64,000 nucleotides of DNA from Streptantibioticus rubrisoli (lineage in GTDB: Bacteria; Actinomycetota; Actinomycetes; Streptomycetales; Streptomycetaceae). A model generated the notes under the pieces. That model was given only the letters and a program-made list of their open reading frames with translations, had not been told where the DNA came from and did no database searches. This document shows positions 1 through 8,780 of this stretch, in pieces. Made by a program: the position numbers and the translations under genes. Each line of letters opens with the position of its first letter. Position 1 is the stretch's first letter. Where the stretch lies: positions 1-64,000 of the forward strand of contig NZ_JANFNH010000040.1 of NCBI RefSeq assembly GCF_024436055.1, read 5' to 3'.

Positions 1-138
1 CAGCAGGTCACCGACCCCGACACCATCGAGCGACTGGTCGCCGAGGCGCGTAGCAAGCCCTGGGCGGGCGGCGATCGCGAGCTGTGGATCCGCATCGAAC
101 CGGAACACATCACGGGTCGTCTGATCCAGGTGCGCTGA
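1..138 (+). CDS. C-terminal end of an unidentified protein (partial)
   Basis: The first 45 codons are open in frame 1 and end at TGA 136-138. The tail reads ...RELWIRIEPEHITGRLIQVR, followed by about 90 bp before the next gene. The closing strand, with an Arg-Ile-x-Pro-x-x-x-x-Gly-Arg pattern, resembles the end of pyridoxamine-phosphate-oxidase-like split barrels, but too little is present to name a family. The real start lies outside the window. Confidence 0.5.
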   Translation, partial: QQVTDPDTIERLVAEARSKPWAGGDRELWIRIEPEHITGRLIQVR

Positions 139-230
139 CGGCACCGGCAGCGGCGCCGTGCGGAACCGGTGTCGCGGTGGCGCCGCGAGGAGCAACCGAT
201 ACGCGAGACAAGCGTTGAGGAGGCGCGTCT

Positions 231-1094
231 GTGCCTGACAAGGAGCACCCGACAGGGAACGGGACGCCGCACGGCCGGATGGAAGGGCGGCTGCCCCGGC
301 CGGTGTACCAGCGGGAGCTGTTCCGCCTTCAGACGGAGCTCGTCAAGTTGCAGGAGTGGGTACGGGTCAACGGCGTTCGGCTCGTCGTTGTCTTCGAAGG
401 GCGTGACGCGGCCGGAAAGGGGGGTGTGATCAAGCGGGTCACCGAGCGGCTGAACCCGCGCGTCACCCGCATCGTGGCGCTGCCCGCACCGACGGAGCGC
501 GAACGCGGACAGTGGTACTTCCAGCGCTACGTCCGAGAGCTCCCGACGGCGGGGGAGATCGTGCTGTTCGACCGCAGCTGGTACAACCGCGCCGGTGTCG
601 AGCGCGTGATGGGGTTCTGCACCGCCGAGGAGTACGAGCGCTTCCTGTGCCAGTGCCCAGTCTTCGAGCGGATGCTGGTGCAGGACGGCATCCTGCTGCG
701 CAAGTACTGGTTCTCCGTCAGCGACGCCGTACAGGAGCAGCGGTTGCGCAACAGGCTTGAGGATCCGGTCCGCCGCTGGAAGCTCTCCGCGGTGGACCTG
801 GAATCCATCACGCACTGGGAAGCGTATTCCCGCGCCAAGGACGAGATGTTCGCGCACACCGACACCCCCGAGGCGCCCTGGTACGTCGTGGAAAGCGACG
901 ACAAACGCAGCGCCCGGATCAACATGATCGCCCATCTGCTGGCGTCGGTGCCCTACCGGGAAGTCGAGCCGGAGCCACTGCGCCTGCCAGCCCGACCACC
1001 GGCGACCGGCTATCAGCGGCCACCACGTGGTCGGCAGAGGTACGTACCCGACCACGCTGCTGCCCTGATGAATGACGAGGGAGCCGAGGAGTAG
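231..1094 (+). CDS. ppk2: Polyphosphate kinase 2 family protein (PPK2)
   Basis: Predicted cytoplasmic kinase that transfers phosphate between polyphosphate and nucleotides. The 287-residue protein has a Walker A loop GRDAAGKGG at about residues 57-65, a Walker B/lid segment VLFDRSWYNR at about 111-120, and the PPK2 pattern of aromatic and Arg residues between them (RGQWYFQRYV). The GTG start at 231 follows GAGGAGG at 217-223 with a 7-nt spacer. The core after residue 20 has the usual length for one-domain PPK2; the last 40 residues are a Pro/Arg-rich tail. Whether it favours ADP, GDP or AMP cannot be told from the sequence. The family call is secure. Confidence 0.93.
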   Translation: MPDKEHPTGNGTPHGRMEGRLPRPVYQRELFRLQTELVKLQEWVRVNGVRLVVVFEGRDAAGKGGVIKRVTERLNPRVTRIVALPAPTERERGQWYFQRYVRELPTAGEIVLFDRSWYNRAGVERVMGFCTAEEYERFLCQCPVFERMLVQDGILLRKYWFSVSDAVQEQRLRNRLEDPVRRWKLSAVDLESITHWEAYSRAKDEMFAHTDTPEAPWYVVESDDKRSARINMIAHLLASVPYREVEPEPLRLPARPPATGYQRPPRGRQRYVPDHAAALMNDEGAEE

Positions 1095-1584
1095 CGCCGC
1101 CGCTGGCTGAAGGCCGATGGCGTGCTGCGGGTGCGCGCAGCGCTCGCTCGTGGGGGTGTCCAGCAGCAGCTGCCTGCCCGTATATAGCACGCCACTTTGG
1201 GCGTAATGTCTGGTGTGGGTGGTAGGAGCATCGGGCCTGGGAGCCGGTGATCATGGTCGTGTCAGGAATCCGTGGGGTGTGCCGATCACGCGAGCGGCTT
1301 CTTGGGCAGCTCTGGCGGGACCGTCGGCTGGACCCCACGGCGTTGGCACCGGCGTCGGCTCGGAAGCGCAGCGTCAGCCGGACAACGGCGGCCAGGGCGT
1401 GGGCGCACCCGGTGCCGCTGTCGCGTGGGAAGTCATCGCTGGCCAAGGGCGTCGTGGAGCTGGTGGACTCCCGTGTCCGCGCGGCGGTCGCCGACCGGCT
1501 CACCTTCGAGGGGACTCAGAGCGGCATCGGCTCCTCCAGGCTGAGGACCACCGGGAACGGGTACCGGGGCACCGGGCGATCGTG
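1095..1584. other. Gap without a recognisable gene
   Basis: About 490 bp between the PPK2 gene and the phosphatase start. The phosphatase frame stays open upstream to 1213, but that part (residues rich in Gly, Arg and Ala, no family resemblance) looks like chance GC-rich reading. A second frame, 1247-1585, reads a short segment ELVDSRVRAAVADRLTFEG that might be an eroded gene. I could not assign it. No terminator or clear promoter was seen. Confidence 0.3.
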
Positions 1585-2919
1585 ATGGCGCGCGGCGGGA
1601 AGGGTGAGCACTCGAAGCAGTCGCGCCACCCTGACCTGCTACTGCGCCTGGACGCCGAGTTGGGCCGGATCGACGAGCAGCTACGCGCCCTGGCCGACGC
1701 CAAGGACCGGATTCAGGGTCTGTTGGACGCGGTGGTGGCGATCACCCGGGAACTGGAGTTGCCCGCGGTGCTGCACCGTGTCGTGACCACGGCCATGGAC
1801 CTGGTCGGCGCCCGCTACGGGGCACTGGGCGTACTCGACCGCTCCGGCGAGTGCCTCGCGCAGTTTGTCGCCGTCGGCCTGTCCGATGGGGAACGCGCGG
1901 CTCTGGCCGACGTGGACTTCCCCCGAGGCATGGGGGTGCTCGGACACTTGATCCGCCACCCCGAACCCCTGAGGACCGGCGACATCTCCTCCCATCCGAC
2001 CTCGGTCGGGTTCCCGACCGGCCACCCACATCTGCGCACCCTGCTCGGCGTGGCCATCAGCGTCCGCGGCGAGATCTACGGCGACCTCTATCTCTCCGAG
2101 CGACGTGACGGACAGCCCTTTGACGCCGACGACGAGAACATCGTCGTTGCCCTCGCCAGCGCCGCTGGCATCGCGATCGAAAACGTCCGCCTCTTCGAAC
2201 AGGTTCGTGCTGGATCCGAGCAGTTCCAGCGGCTCTTGCTGCCGACGCTGCCCGACATGCCGCCCTTTGACGCCGCCGCCATCTACCGGCCCGCCGCCGA
2301 GCCCAACCGACTCGGCGGGGACTGGTACGACGCCGTCCCACTGCCCGACGGCGCGGTAGCGGTCGTCATCGGCGACGTGGTCGGTCATGACCTCAATGCC
2401 GCAGCCGCCATGGCCTCCACCCGCAACATGCTGCGCGCCTTGCTGTTCGACCAGTGCACTCCGCCCAGCGCTTGCCTCGCCCGGCTGGACCGCACCCTGC
2501 AGACCATCACCGACACCCCCGTCACCACGACCAGCCTGGCACGCATCGAACCCGACGGGCCTGCCTGGAGGCTGCACTGGAGCACCGCCGGCCACGTCCC
2601 ACCTCTGCTGATCACCCCCGGCCGCCGGGCGAAATACCTCTTCGCCGAGCCGGGACCACCGCTGAACGTCATCAGCGGGCAGCACCGGCCCGACCACACC
2701 CACCCGCTGCCCCTGGACGCCACCGTGGTCTTCTTCACCGACGGCCTCATCGAACACCCCGACCACCCCATCGACGAGAGCCTGGACGAACTGGCCGAAC
2801 TCGCCACCAGGCACGCGGCCCTGCCCCTGCAGGACTTCGTGCAGGCACTGGCCGACCACCACCCCAGCGACGGCCACGACGACATGGCCATCCTCGCCCT
2901 ACGCAGCCCGCCGCGCTGA
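1585..2919 (+). CDS. GAF domain plus SpoIIE-type PP2C serine phosphatase
   Basis: Predicted soluble Ser/Thr phosphatase with a ligand-sensing module, 444 residues. A short coiled-coil-like stretch (16-50) precedes a GAF domain (about 60-205) and a SpoIIE/PP2C domain (about 225-440). Metal-binding signatures are intact: GGDWYD (Asp246), VIGDVVGHD (Asp264), FTDGLIE (Asp386) and HDDMAIL (Asp432/433). Such proteins usually dephosphorylate anti-anti-sigma factors and so switch partner proteins controlling stress or development sigma factors. GTG 1582 or ATG 1585 fit the domain start; upstream frame to 1213 carries no domain. A stand-alone MASE1 sensor lies 198 bp downstream. No anti-sigma partner is adjacent. 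Confidence 0.9.
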   Translation: MARGGKGEHSKQSRHPDLLLRLDAELGRIDEQLRALADAKDRIQGLLDAVVAITRELELPAVLHRVVTTAMDLVGARYGALGVLDRSGECLAQFVAVGLSDGERAALADVDFPRGMGVLGHLIRHPEPLRTGDISSHPTSVGFPTGHPHLRTLLGVAISVRGEIYGDLYLSERRDGQPFDADDENIVVALASAAGIAIENVRLFEQVRAGSEQFQRLLLPTLPDMPPFDAAAIYRPAAEPNRLGGDWYDAVPLPDGAVAVVIGDVVGHDLNAAAAMASTRNMLRALLFDQCTPPSACLARLDRTLQTITDTPVTTTSLARIEPDGPAWRLHWSTAGHVPPLLITPGRRAKYLFAEPGPPLNVISGQHRPDHTHPLPLDATVVFFTDGLIEHPDHPIDESLDELAELATRHAALPLQDFVQALADHHPSDGHDDMAILALRSPPR

Positions 2920-3117
2920 TCCCGCGGGCAGCCACCGCGGTGCGGCTGGCGCGCAACCTCAATGCGCGACAGCAGCCACAACCACAACCGCAACGCTCAC
3001 CTGCCGGATCCGGAACACGACGTGGCACGAGCTCATCCAGATGAGCGGTGGCGTGGTGGATCCGGCGCGGGCGGCGGAGCATGGACTACGAGGTGAAGCC
3101 GAGGGAAAGACCTCACA

Positions 3118-4134
3118 ATGGCTGTCACTGGCCGTGACAGGCTCTCACGCTGTGGCATGACGGTGGTGTGGATATGCGCCGTCGCCGCGCTGTACTACGC
3201 CTCGGGCAGGCTGGGCCTGCTCCAGCAGGTCGTGCGCGGCCAAATCACACCGCTGTGGCCACCGACCGGCATCGCCCTGGCCAGCCTGCTCCTCGTCGGT
3301 CTGCGGGTCTGGCCCGGGATCGCACTCGGTGCGCTGCTGATCAACATCCCACTCGGCCCGTCCCTGCCCGCCGTGCTCGCGATCACGGCGGGCAACACAC
3401 TCGCGCCCCTGTGCTCCTACGCGCTCCTTCGCCGTTCGGGGTTCCGCACCGAGATGAACCGCCTGCGAGACGCACTCGCACTGGTCTTCCTCGGTGCGTT
3501 CACCGGCATGCTCATCAGCGCGACGGTGGGCAGCAGCACCCTGCACCTCGCCGGTGTGCTGCCCGCAGGTGGGTACTGGACCGCGTGGTGGGTCTGGTGG
3601 ACCGGCGACGCGATGGGCGTCCTGGTGGTCGCGCCGGTGCTGTTCGTCCTCCACGCGGCGCGCTGGCCGAAGGACACACCACCATCTCGATGGGAGGAGG
3701 GATCGCTGCTTGTGGCGGCCACCATCGGCGTCGGTTTCCTGGAGACCGCTCCGGTACCGCTGACCTTCCTTGCCTTCCCCTTGCTGACCTGGGCGGCCTT
3801 CCGCTTCCAGCGCGCCGGTGCCGCACCCTGCGCGCTGGTCGTGTCCACCTTCGCGATCATCGCCGCCACCCGCAGATCGGGGCCGTTCGCCGGGCACAGC
3901 CTGCTCACCGACATGATCGCTCTGCAGGCGTTCAACGGCGCTGCCGCACTGACCGCGCTGTTGCTCGCCGCGGCCGTCACCGAGCGAAACCAGACCCATG
4001 AGGAGATCGAGCAAGCCTGCAGGCGGCTCGCCGAGATGGCGGCGAGGAACGCGTCGCAACCTGGCGGCCCACCGGTGCTTCCCGACGGCTGGGACAACGA
4101 AGGGCAAAACGGCGGGCGGGCCCGACCACCGTGA
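3118..4134 (+). CDS. MASE1-domain integral membrane sensor without output domain
   Basis: 338 residues dominated by about eight hydrophobic helices in the MASE1 pattern: LYYASGRLGLLQQVV near the start, LWPPTGIALASLLL (about 45-60), WWVWWTGDAMGVLVVAPVLF (about 154-174). MASE1 is normally an N-terminal sensory module in front of a kinase, GGDEF or SpoIIE domain. Here the protein ends after a short helical tail (NQTHEEIEQACRRLAEMAAR) and a Gly/Pro/Arg-rich end, so it carries no enzymatic output. The preceding gene encodes a GAF-SpoIIE phosphatase, which suggests a split sensor/output pair (inference). ATG at 3118; the upstream SD is weak (GAGGGAAAG at about 3100-3108). Confidence 0.8.
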   Translation: MAVTGRDRLSRCGMTVVWICAVAALYYASGRLGLLQQVVRGQITPLWPPTGIALASLLLVGLRVWPGIALGALLINIPLGPSLPAVLAITAGNTLAPLCSYALLRRSGFRTEMNRLRDALALVFLGAFTGMLISATVGSSTLHLAGVLPAGGYWTAWWVWWTGDAMGVLVVAPVLFVLHAARWPKDTPPSRWEEGSLLVAATIGVGFLETAPVPLTFLAFPLLTWAAFRFQRAGAAPCALVVSTFAIIAATRRSGPFAGHSLLTDMIALQAFNGAAALTALLLAAAVTERNQTHEEIEQACRRLAEMAARNASQPGGPPVLPDGWDNEGQNGGRARPP

Positions 4135-4325
4135 ACAATCGACAGCACCGTGGCAGGACGGGCGACACGGTGGTCGGCTGCCGTTCCATGGCGGGTCGAA
4201 TGGCCGCTTGGACGTGGCCTGGCGTCGGGAACGCGTCCGACTGCTTGGGCGTCCGGCTGATCCCACCTCGGTGCGGCCCGATGGACCTGGCCTCTCCACC
4301 GTGGGCAGAGGGGCCATCCCACGCC

Positions 4326-5516
4326 TCAGTGCTCACTGTTGAGCCCGCGGTCGGCGAAGCGCACGGCTGGCCGTAGTGTTCGTGCGGCCAGGGCCCAGCT
4401 GAGCTCTACCGCGGTGTCCGGTGCGTCCAGGCAGGTGCCGGTCAGCTCCTCGAAACGGCGCAGCCGGTAGCGGATGGTGTTGACGTGGACGTGGGAGGTT
4501 CGGGCCGCTTCAGCGATGCGCCGTCCTGCCTCGAAGTACCGCCGCACCGACTCCTCGATGAGCAGGCCGAACTCCCCTTCCGCTTCGAGCGGGCTGAGAT
4601 AGCGGTCGAGTAGCAGTTCGGCGAGTTCCGGTTCGGCGACGACCGCCACCCGCCAGGACAGATCGCCCAGGTCGTACACACCGCGCAGGCCGTAGGCGCG
4701 GGCGGCGTCCAGCAGTCGGCCGGCGGCACGGAACGAGCGGTGCACCGCACCCAGTTCCATCGGCGGGCCGAGTCCCGCCGCCGCCTCCAGGTCGCCGATC
4801 TGCGGCCTGGCCTTGACGACCCCGGCGACCCCCTCGTCCAGTACGGCGAGCAGTGCGCCGCAGCCGTGTGCCCGGCACTGCGCGTCCAGCGTCCGCTCCA
4901 GCCGGTCCACAGTGCAGTCCGCGCTCGGTACGGCTCTAAGAGCCCGGTAGGGCAGCGACGGGTCCAGTCCGTAGATCGCCGCGCCGCTGTGTACCTGCGC
5001 CGTGCTCAACGTCCCGTAGAGCAGTCCGCGCAGGAAGTCGGCACGGCGGCGGGCGTCGAACAAGGCGGCGGCGACCTCCGTCTGCCGGTGGACGGTCGCG
5101 ATCTGCAGGCTCTCGATATCGGCCAGTTCCCACAGGTTCTTGGTGCACTCCACAATGAGCCCGGGATCCAGCCCCTGGCTGGTCGCCTCGGCGATGAAGA
5201 GGTCGCGTATCGCGCTCAGCGCGTGGCGGAAGGCGCGCAGCCCGTCATCCAGTGGCACACCTCGGGAGGCCCGGTCGCGGGCCACATCGGCCTCGTCGAG
5301 CTCCTCCCGCGCAGGCACCCTGCCCTCCCGCAGTACCTCGAGTGCCCGTTGGAAGTGCCGGTGCCATATCTGGTCGAGGAGTTCGCGCGGGACGGCGCGG
5401 TAGGAGGGTACGCGGTCGGTCAGTTCGGCGTGGAGCCGTCCGCCCAGTTCCTCCTGCCGGGCGGCCATCGCCGCGATGACCTGTTCGAGGGCCACAGCGT
5501 TCGGCCGTGCGGGCAT
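4326..5516 (-). CDS. PucR/CdaR-type helix-turn-helix transcriptional regulator
   Basis: 396-residue cytoplasmic regulator. The last 64 residues form the PucR-type C-terminal HTH (RIAEAARTSHVHVNTIRYRL, followed by RRFEELTG); the central part is a GGDEF-like/CdaR ligand domain typical of the family. The ATG at 5516 follows GGGGAGG with a 5-nt spacer, and starts further upstream lack a ribosome site. It is transcribed divergently from the CMD-SDR fusion gene across 229 bp, so it is the likely local regulator of that enzyme. Effector unknown. The 3' end faces the MASE1 gene across 191 bp that hold no recognisable gene. Confidence 0.88.
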   Translation of the reverse strand: MPARPNAVALEQVIAAMAARQEELGGRLHAELTDRVPSYRAVPRELLDQIWHRHFQRALEVLREGRVPAREELDEADVARDRASRGVPLDDGLRAFRHALSAIRDLFIAEATSQGLDPGLIVECTKNLWELADIESLQIATVHRQTEVAAALFDARRRADFLRGLLYGTLSTAQVHSGAAIYGLDPSLPYRALRAVPSADCTVDRLERTLDAQCRAHGCGALLAVLDEGVAGVVKARPQIGDLEAAAGLGPPMELGAVHRSFRAAGRLLDAARAYGLRGVYDLGDLSWRVAVVAEPELAELLLDRYLSPLEAEGEFGLLIEESVRRYFEAGRRIAEAARTSHVHVNTIRYRLRRFEELTGTCLDAPDTAVELSWALAARTLRPAVRFADRGLNSEH

Positions 5517-5745
5517 CGGGCCTCCCCTCCGCACTGTGCGGCGCGCACCACCGTTGTAGAAGTGCACAATAGCCCGCCCTCGTGCGTTGGCCAGGGGGCC
5601 GTCGACATTCGCACCACCGCGAACGCACAGTGGCATCCGGCGGGATGGCCGCCCGCGACGTTTCGTACGGCAACCGTCGCGCGCCGGTCGACCCGTCCCA
5701 GCTGCCGTGCAACCGACCTTCACGACCAAACTTGCGGAGACCGCC

Positions 5746-7176
5746 ATGCCTGACGGGCACAACCGACCACGCGGCGCCGCCGTGGACACCACGCCACGCC
5801 TGACCCCACTGCCCGAGGACGGATGGGCCCCGTCCACTCGCGAGCTGCTCACCCCCATCGCCCGGGACCGCGATGGCCGGGTCGCCAACGTCTTCACCAC
5901 CCTGGTACGGCACCCGGAGCTGTTCCGGCGTTTTCTGCCGTTCGGTGGTTATCTGCTGCGCGACGGCAGACTCCCGGCCCGCACCCGGGAACTGCTGATC
6001 CTGCGCACCGCGTACAACACCGGGGCGGGGTACGAGTGGGGGCGCCATGTGCCGCTGGCCCGGGCCGCCGCGGTCACCGACGAGGAGATCCGGCGCGTCG
6101 CCGCAGGCCCGGACGCCGCGGGCTGGGCGCCTGCCGACGCCTGGCTGCTGCGCGCCGCGGACGAACTGCACCGCGGCGCAAGCCTGTCCACGGCCACCTG
6201 GTCCGCACTCGCCGCCGACCACGACGAGGCGCAGCTGATCGAGATCACCATGCTCGTCGGCCAGTACCACATGGTGGCGTTCTTCCTGAACTCCGCAGGC
6301 ACCCGGCTCGATCCCGGCTACGAGTTGCACACCCTGCCCGCCACCGTAGGCAGGGAGCACCCGGCGGCGCCTGCGGCTCAGCACCCCGCGCCCCCCTCCG
6401 TCGGCCGTCTGGCGGGGAGGAACGTGCTGGTCATCGGCGCTGGCACCCGCCCCAGCGAGGATTCGGCGGCCCCAGTGGGCAACGGTCGGGCGGTGGCCGT
6501 CCTGGCCGCACGCGAGGGAGCGGCCGTGGCCTGCGCCGACATCTCCTCGCCTGCCGCGGCGGCCACCGCCGCCCTGGTCGGCGAGGAGGGCGGCCGAGCC
6601 GTCACCGTCTCCGGTGACGCCACGGACCCCGACCAGTCCTCGGCCATGATCGCCGAGGCGCGGTGCGGACTCGGCGCACTGGACGCCATCGTGGTCAACG
6701 TCGGCATCGGCCTGGGCACGGGCCTGGCCGACACATCCGCGCAGGAGTGGGAACAGGTGATGGCAGTGAACCTGCGTGCGCCCTTCCTCGCGGCCAAGTA
6801 CGGCCTGCCGGCACTCGCCGACGGGGGCGCCATCGTCTTCGTCGGCTCGGTGGCCGGGCTGCGCGCGGCCACCAACTCGCCCGCCTACGACAGCTCCAAA
6901 GCGGGCCTGTTCGGACTGGTGCGCCATGTCGCCAAGGAGGGCGCGCCGCGCGGAATCCGCGCCAACCTCGTCGTCCCCGGCCTGATCGACACGCCCATGG
7001 GCCGCGAAGCCTCCGCCGGGCGGGCCTCGCGAACCGCCTCGTTCACCCGGATACCCCTCGGCCGCCAGGGGACCGCATGGGAAGTGGCTGAGGCCGTCAC
7101 CTTCCTGCTCTCCGACCACGCCTCCTACATCACTGGGCAGAGCCTGGTGGTGGACGGCGGATTGAGCGTCGTCTGA
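5746..7176 (+). CDS. Fusion protein: carboxymuconolactone-decarboxylase-like domain plus short-chain dehydrogenase/reductase
   Basis: 476 residues. Residues about 35-190 form an AhpD/CMD-like helical domain. It lacks the usual CxxC pair: where the cysteines belong it reads RTAYNTGAGYEWGRH (88-101). Residues about 220-476 are an SDR: cofactor loop starting NVLVIGAGTR, Ser368, Tyr381 and Lys385 (YDSSK), and a typical C-terminus ITGQSLVVDGG. The nucleotide loop has an insertion in place of the classical GxxxGxG. Start ATG 5746 with GCGGAGA just upstream. Probably an NAD(P)-dependent oxidoreductase whose CMD part may handle a carboxylated or lactone substrate; the substrate is unknown. Likely controlled by the divergent PucR-type gene. 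Confidence 0.87.
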   Translation: MPDGHNRPRGAAVDTTPRLTPLPEDGWAPSTRELLTPIARDRDGRVANVFTTLVRHPELFRRFLPFGGYLLRDGRLPARTRELLILRTAYNTGAGYEWGRHVPLARAAAVTDEEIRRVAAGPDAAGWAPADAWLLRAADELHRGASLSTATWSALAADHDEAQLIEITMLVGQYHMVAFFLNSAGTRLDPGYELHTLPATVGREHPAAPAAQHPAPPSVGRLAGRNVLVIGAGTRPSEDSAAPVGNGRAVAVLAAREGAAVACADISSPAAAATAALVGEEGGRAVTVSGDATDPDQSSAMIAEARCGLGALDAIVVNVGIGLGTGLADTSAQEWEQVMAVNLRAPFLAAKYGLPALADGGAIVFVGSVAGLRAATNSPAYDSSKAGLFGLVRHVAKEGAPRGIRANLVVPGLIDTPMGREASAGRASRTASFTRIPLGRQGTAWEVAEAVTFLLSDHASYITGQSLVVDGGLSVV

Positions 7177-7260
7177 GCTTGTGGGTGCCGGAAGGCACAT
7201 CCACGGTGGCTGACTGTATGTCGGTACTCGTGGAGGGTTCCGCCGAGTCGGTCCCGGCGC

Positions 7261-8133
7261 TCACTCTTCTAGGTGGACGGCATGCGCGATCCTGGCAGCG
7301 CCGCCCAGATGGACCGTGGTGCCGGACGGGCTGGGCTGTGCGCTGGCGGTGATCGTGGCGGGGTTGCCGAGGGAGTCGCCCATGTCGACGGCGATGCTGG
7401 TGATGCCCCGCCTGGCCAGGTGTGCGGCCAGGCAGGCGGTGCTGTTGGCATTGGCGATGTCTTCCGCGACGCCGATCGAGGGGGCGAACATACGGGCTGC
7501 GACGCGGCCGGTGGAGGTCGGTGCGGAGTAGACGTAGCAGCCCAGGATGCCGAGGCGGTCGCAGGCGGCGCGGAGCCGTTCGAGGTCGGGGACGAGGGCG
7601 GTGAGAGCGGACCGGGAAGTGAGGGGAACCAGCAGCCTTGGTCGCCCCGCGGAGGCGACGCGGGTACCCGGAGCGATCGTGTTCGAGGCCACGCCGAGTG
7701 CGGGCAGGATGAGGTCGCACTCGGCCCCAGTGGGGTCGCGCAGTTCGACGGCGCCGGTGTCGAAGGCGGCTGTGACGTGCGTCTTCTCCCGTACGGCCGA
7801 GCCGGGGAACACACGCTCCGGCGTATGGAGGGTGGCCCGGTACTCCCGGCCCCTGGAGCGGTCGGCCAGGAAGGCCAGAGCGGCGATCGTCCCGTGACCG
7901 CACGCGGGCAGTTCTCCCTTGGAGGTGAAGAAGCGCAGGGAAACCGAGGGGCCGCTGGGTTGGTCGTCGTTCACCGAGACGAAGACAGCGTGCGATGTTC
8001 CCAGCAGGACGGGCACGCGACGGCGCTCGGGGTCACTCAACGGCGCCTCGTCCAGCACCGCGGTGGGGCTGCCGCCGCTGCCGTCGCGCAGGCAGGCGTG
8101 GACGATGGCGACGGGCAGCCCGCGTCCGCTCAT
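7261..8133 (-). CDS. PhzF/diaminopimelate-epimerase-fold family protein
   Basis: 290 residues with PhzF-family landmarks: N-terminal segment ending in a GSP turn (20-23), the first catalytic half-site context FFTSKGELPACGHGTIAALA (about 68-87) and the second-half loop ANANSTACLAAHL. PhzF proteins are usually isomerases using one Glu as acid/base. At that position this protein reads GTSHAVFV with His48, so classical PhzF chemistry is doubtful. The ATG overlaps the TGA of the upstream CMD gene by 4 bp (8130-8133), so the two are translationally coupled and probably act on related substrates. Controlled with its partner from the palindrome at 8742-8770. Confidence 0.85.
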   Translation of the reverse strand: MSGRGLPVAIVHACLRDGSGGSPTAVLDEAPLSDPERRRVPVLLGTSHAVFVSVNDDQPSGPSVSLRFFTSKGELPACGHGTIAALAFLADRSRGREYRATLHTPERVFPGSAVREKTHVTAAFDTGAVELRDPTGAECDLILPALGVASNTIAPGTRVASAGRPRLLVPLTSRSALTALVPDLERLRAACDRLGILGCYVYSAPTSTGRVAARMFAPSIGVAEDIANANSTACLAAHLARRGITSIAVDMGDSLGNPATITASAQPSPSGTTVHLGGAARIAHAVHLEE

Positions 8134-8720
8134 CGTCGGCCACCCCGTGTGCTGGACGGGCGGAAGTCAGCGAACAGGGGTGCCCCCGGCTCGGGTTGGA
8201 GTCTGGTGGCCCGGGCGGTGAAGCTGACGGCGTGGTACCAGCCGCACAGCATCAGCAGGTCGAGGATCTGTTCTGTTCCGAAATGGGTGCTGATCCCGGC
8301 CCACAGCGTGTCGTTGATGTCGTGGCTGTCGTGCAGGGCGTCGGCGGTGTCGATGAGCAGGCGGTCGCGCTCGCCGGTCCAGCACGGGTCGGCGCTGGTT
8401 CCGTGGGTCAGGGAGGTGATCTGATCTGCGGTCAGTGCGGCGCGGTCGGCGAAGTGGGCGATGTGGACGCCCCATTCGTACTCGCAGCCGCACCGGGCGC
8501 AGGTGCGGTCGATGAGGATCTCCCGGTCCCGCAGGCCGAGGCTGAGCCGTCGGCTGAGCTGGTAGGAGCCCCAGCCGTGCAGCGCCTCGGCGAGGGGGAG
8601 GTTGTGGGCGAAGGTGCGGAAGAGGGCAATCGGCTCCTCCCCGTCGGGCATCATGCGCCGCAGTATCGCGGCGGTCTCGCCGGGATACGGGGCTGACAGT
8701 GGTGGGATCCGGGTGGCCAT
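8130..8720 (-). CDS. Carboxymuconolactone decarboxylase / AhpD-like family protein
   Basis: 196-residue all-helical protein with the CMD signature REILIDRTCARCGCEYEWGVH: Glu67, Cys74, Cys77 and His86, the residues used in AhpD-type thiol chemistry. Many Streptomyces proteins of this size and signature are annotated only as CMD family. ATG 8720 follows GGGGAGGAG. It is first in a two-gene operon with the PhzF-like gene (4-bp overlap) and is divergent from the HxlR regulator. A redox-responsive enzyme pair under a thiol-sensing repressor is a reasonable inference, since HxlR regulators often respond to electrophiles. Confidence 0.87.
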   Translation of the reverse strand: MATRIPPLSAPYPGETAAILRRMMPDGEEPIALFRTFAHNLPLAEALHGWGSYQLSRRLSLGLRDREILIDRTCARCGCEYEWGVHIAHFADRAALTADQITSLTHGTSADPCWTGERDRLLIDTADALHDSHDINDTLWAGISTHFGTEQILDLLMLCGWYHAVSFTARATRLQPEPGAPLFADFRPSSTRGGRR

Positions 8721-8741
8721 GGCGTTGGGCTCCTCCCCCTG

Positions 8742-8770
8742 GACGGTGCTTCGAATTTCGAAGCACCGTC
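8742..8770. promoter_or_regulatory. Perfect 29-bp palindrome, likely HxlR operator
   Basis: GACGGTGCTTCGAA at 8742-8755, one central T, then the exact reverse complement at 8757-8770. It lies 21 bp upstream of the CMD gene start and directly before the HxlR gene. A related half-site, TTCCGAAGCACC, sits at 8791-8802 inside the 5' end of the regulator frame. Position and symmetry fit a dimeric regulator controlling both directions. Confidence 0.8.
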
Positions 8771-8780
8771 AGGAAGAGTA

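Noticed and set aside
1213-1584. Upstream extension of the GAF-SpoIIE frame
   Set aside because: No domain or natural composition in this part; the GTG/ATG at 1582/1585 fits the known domain start.
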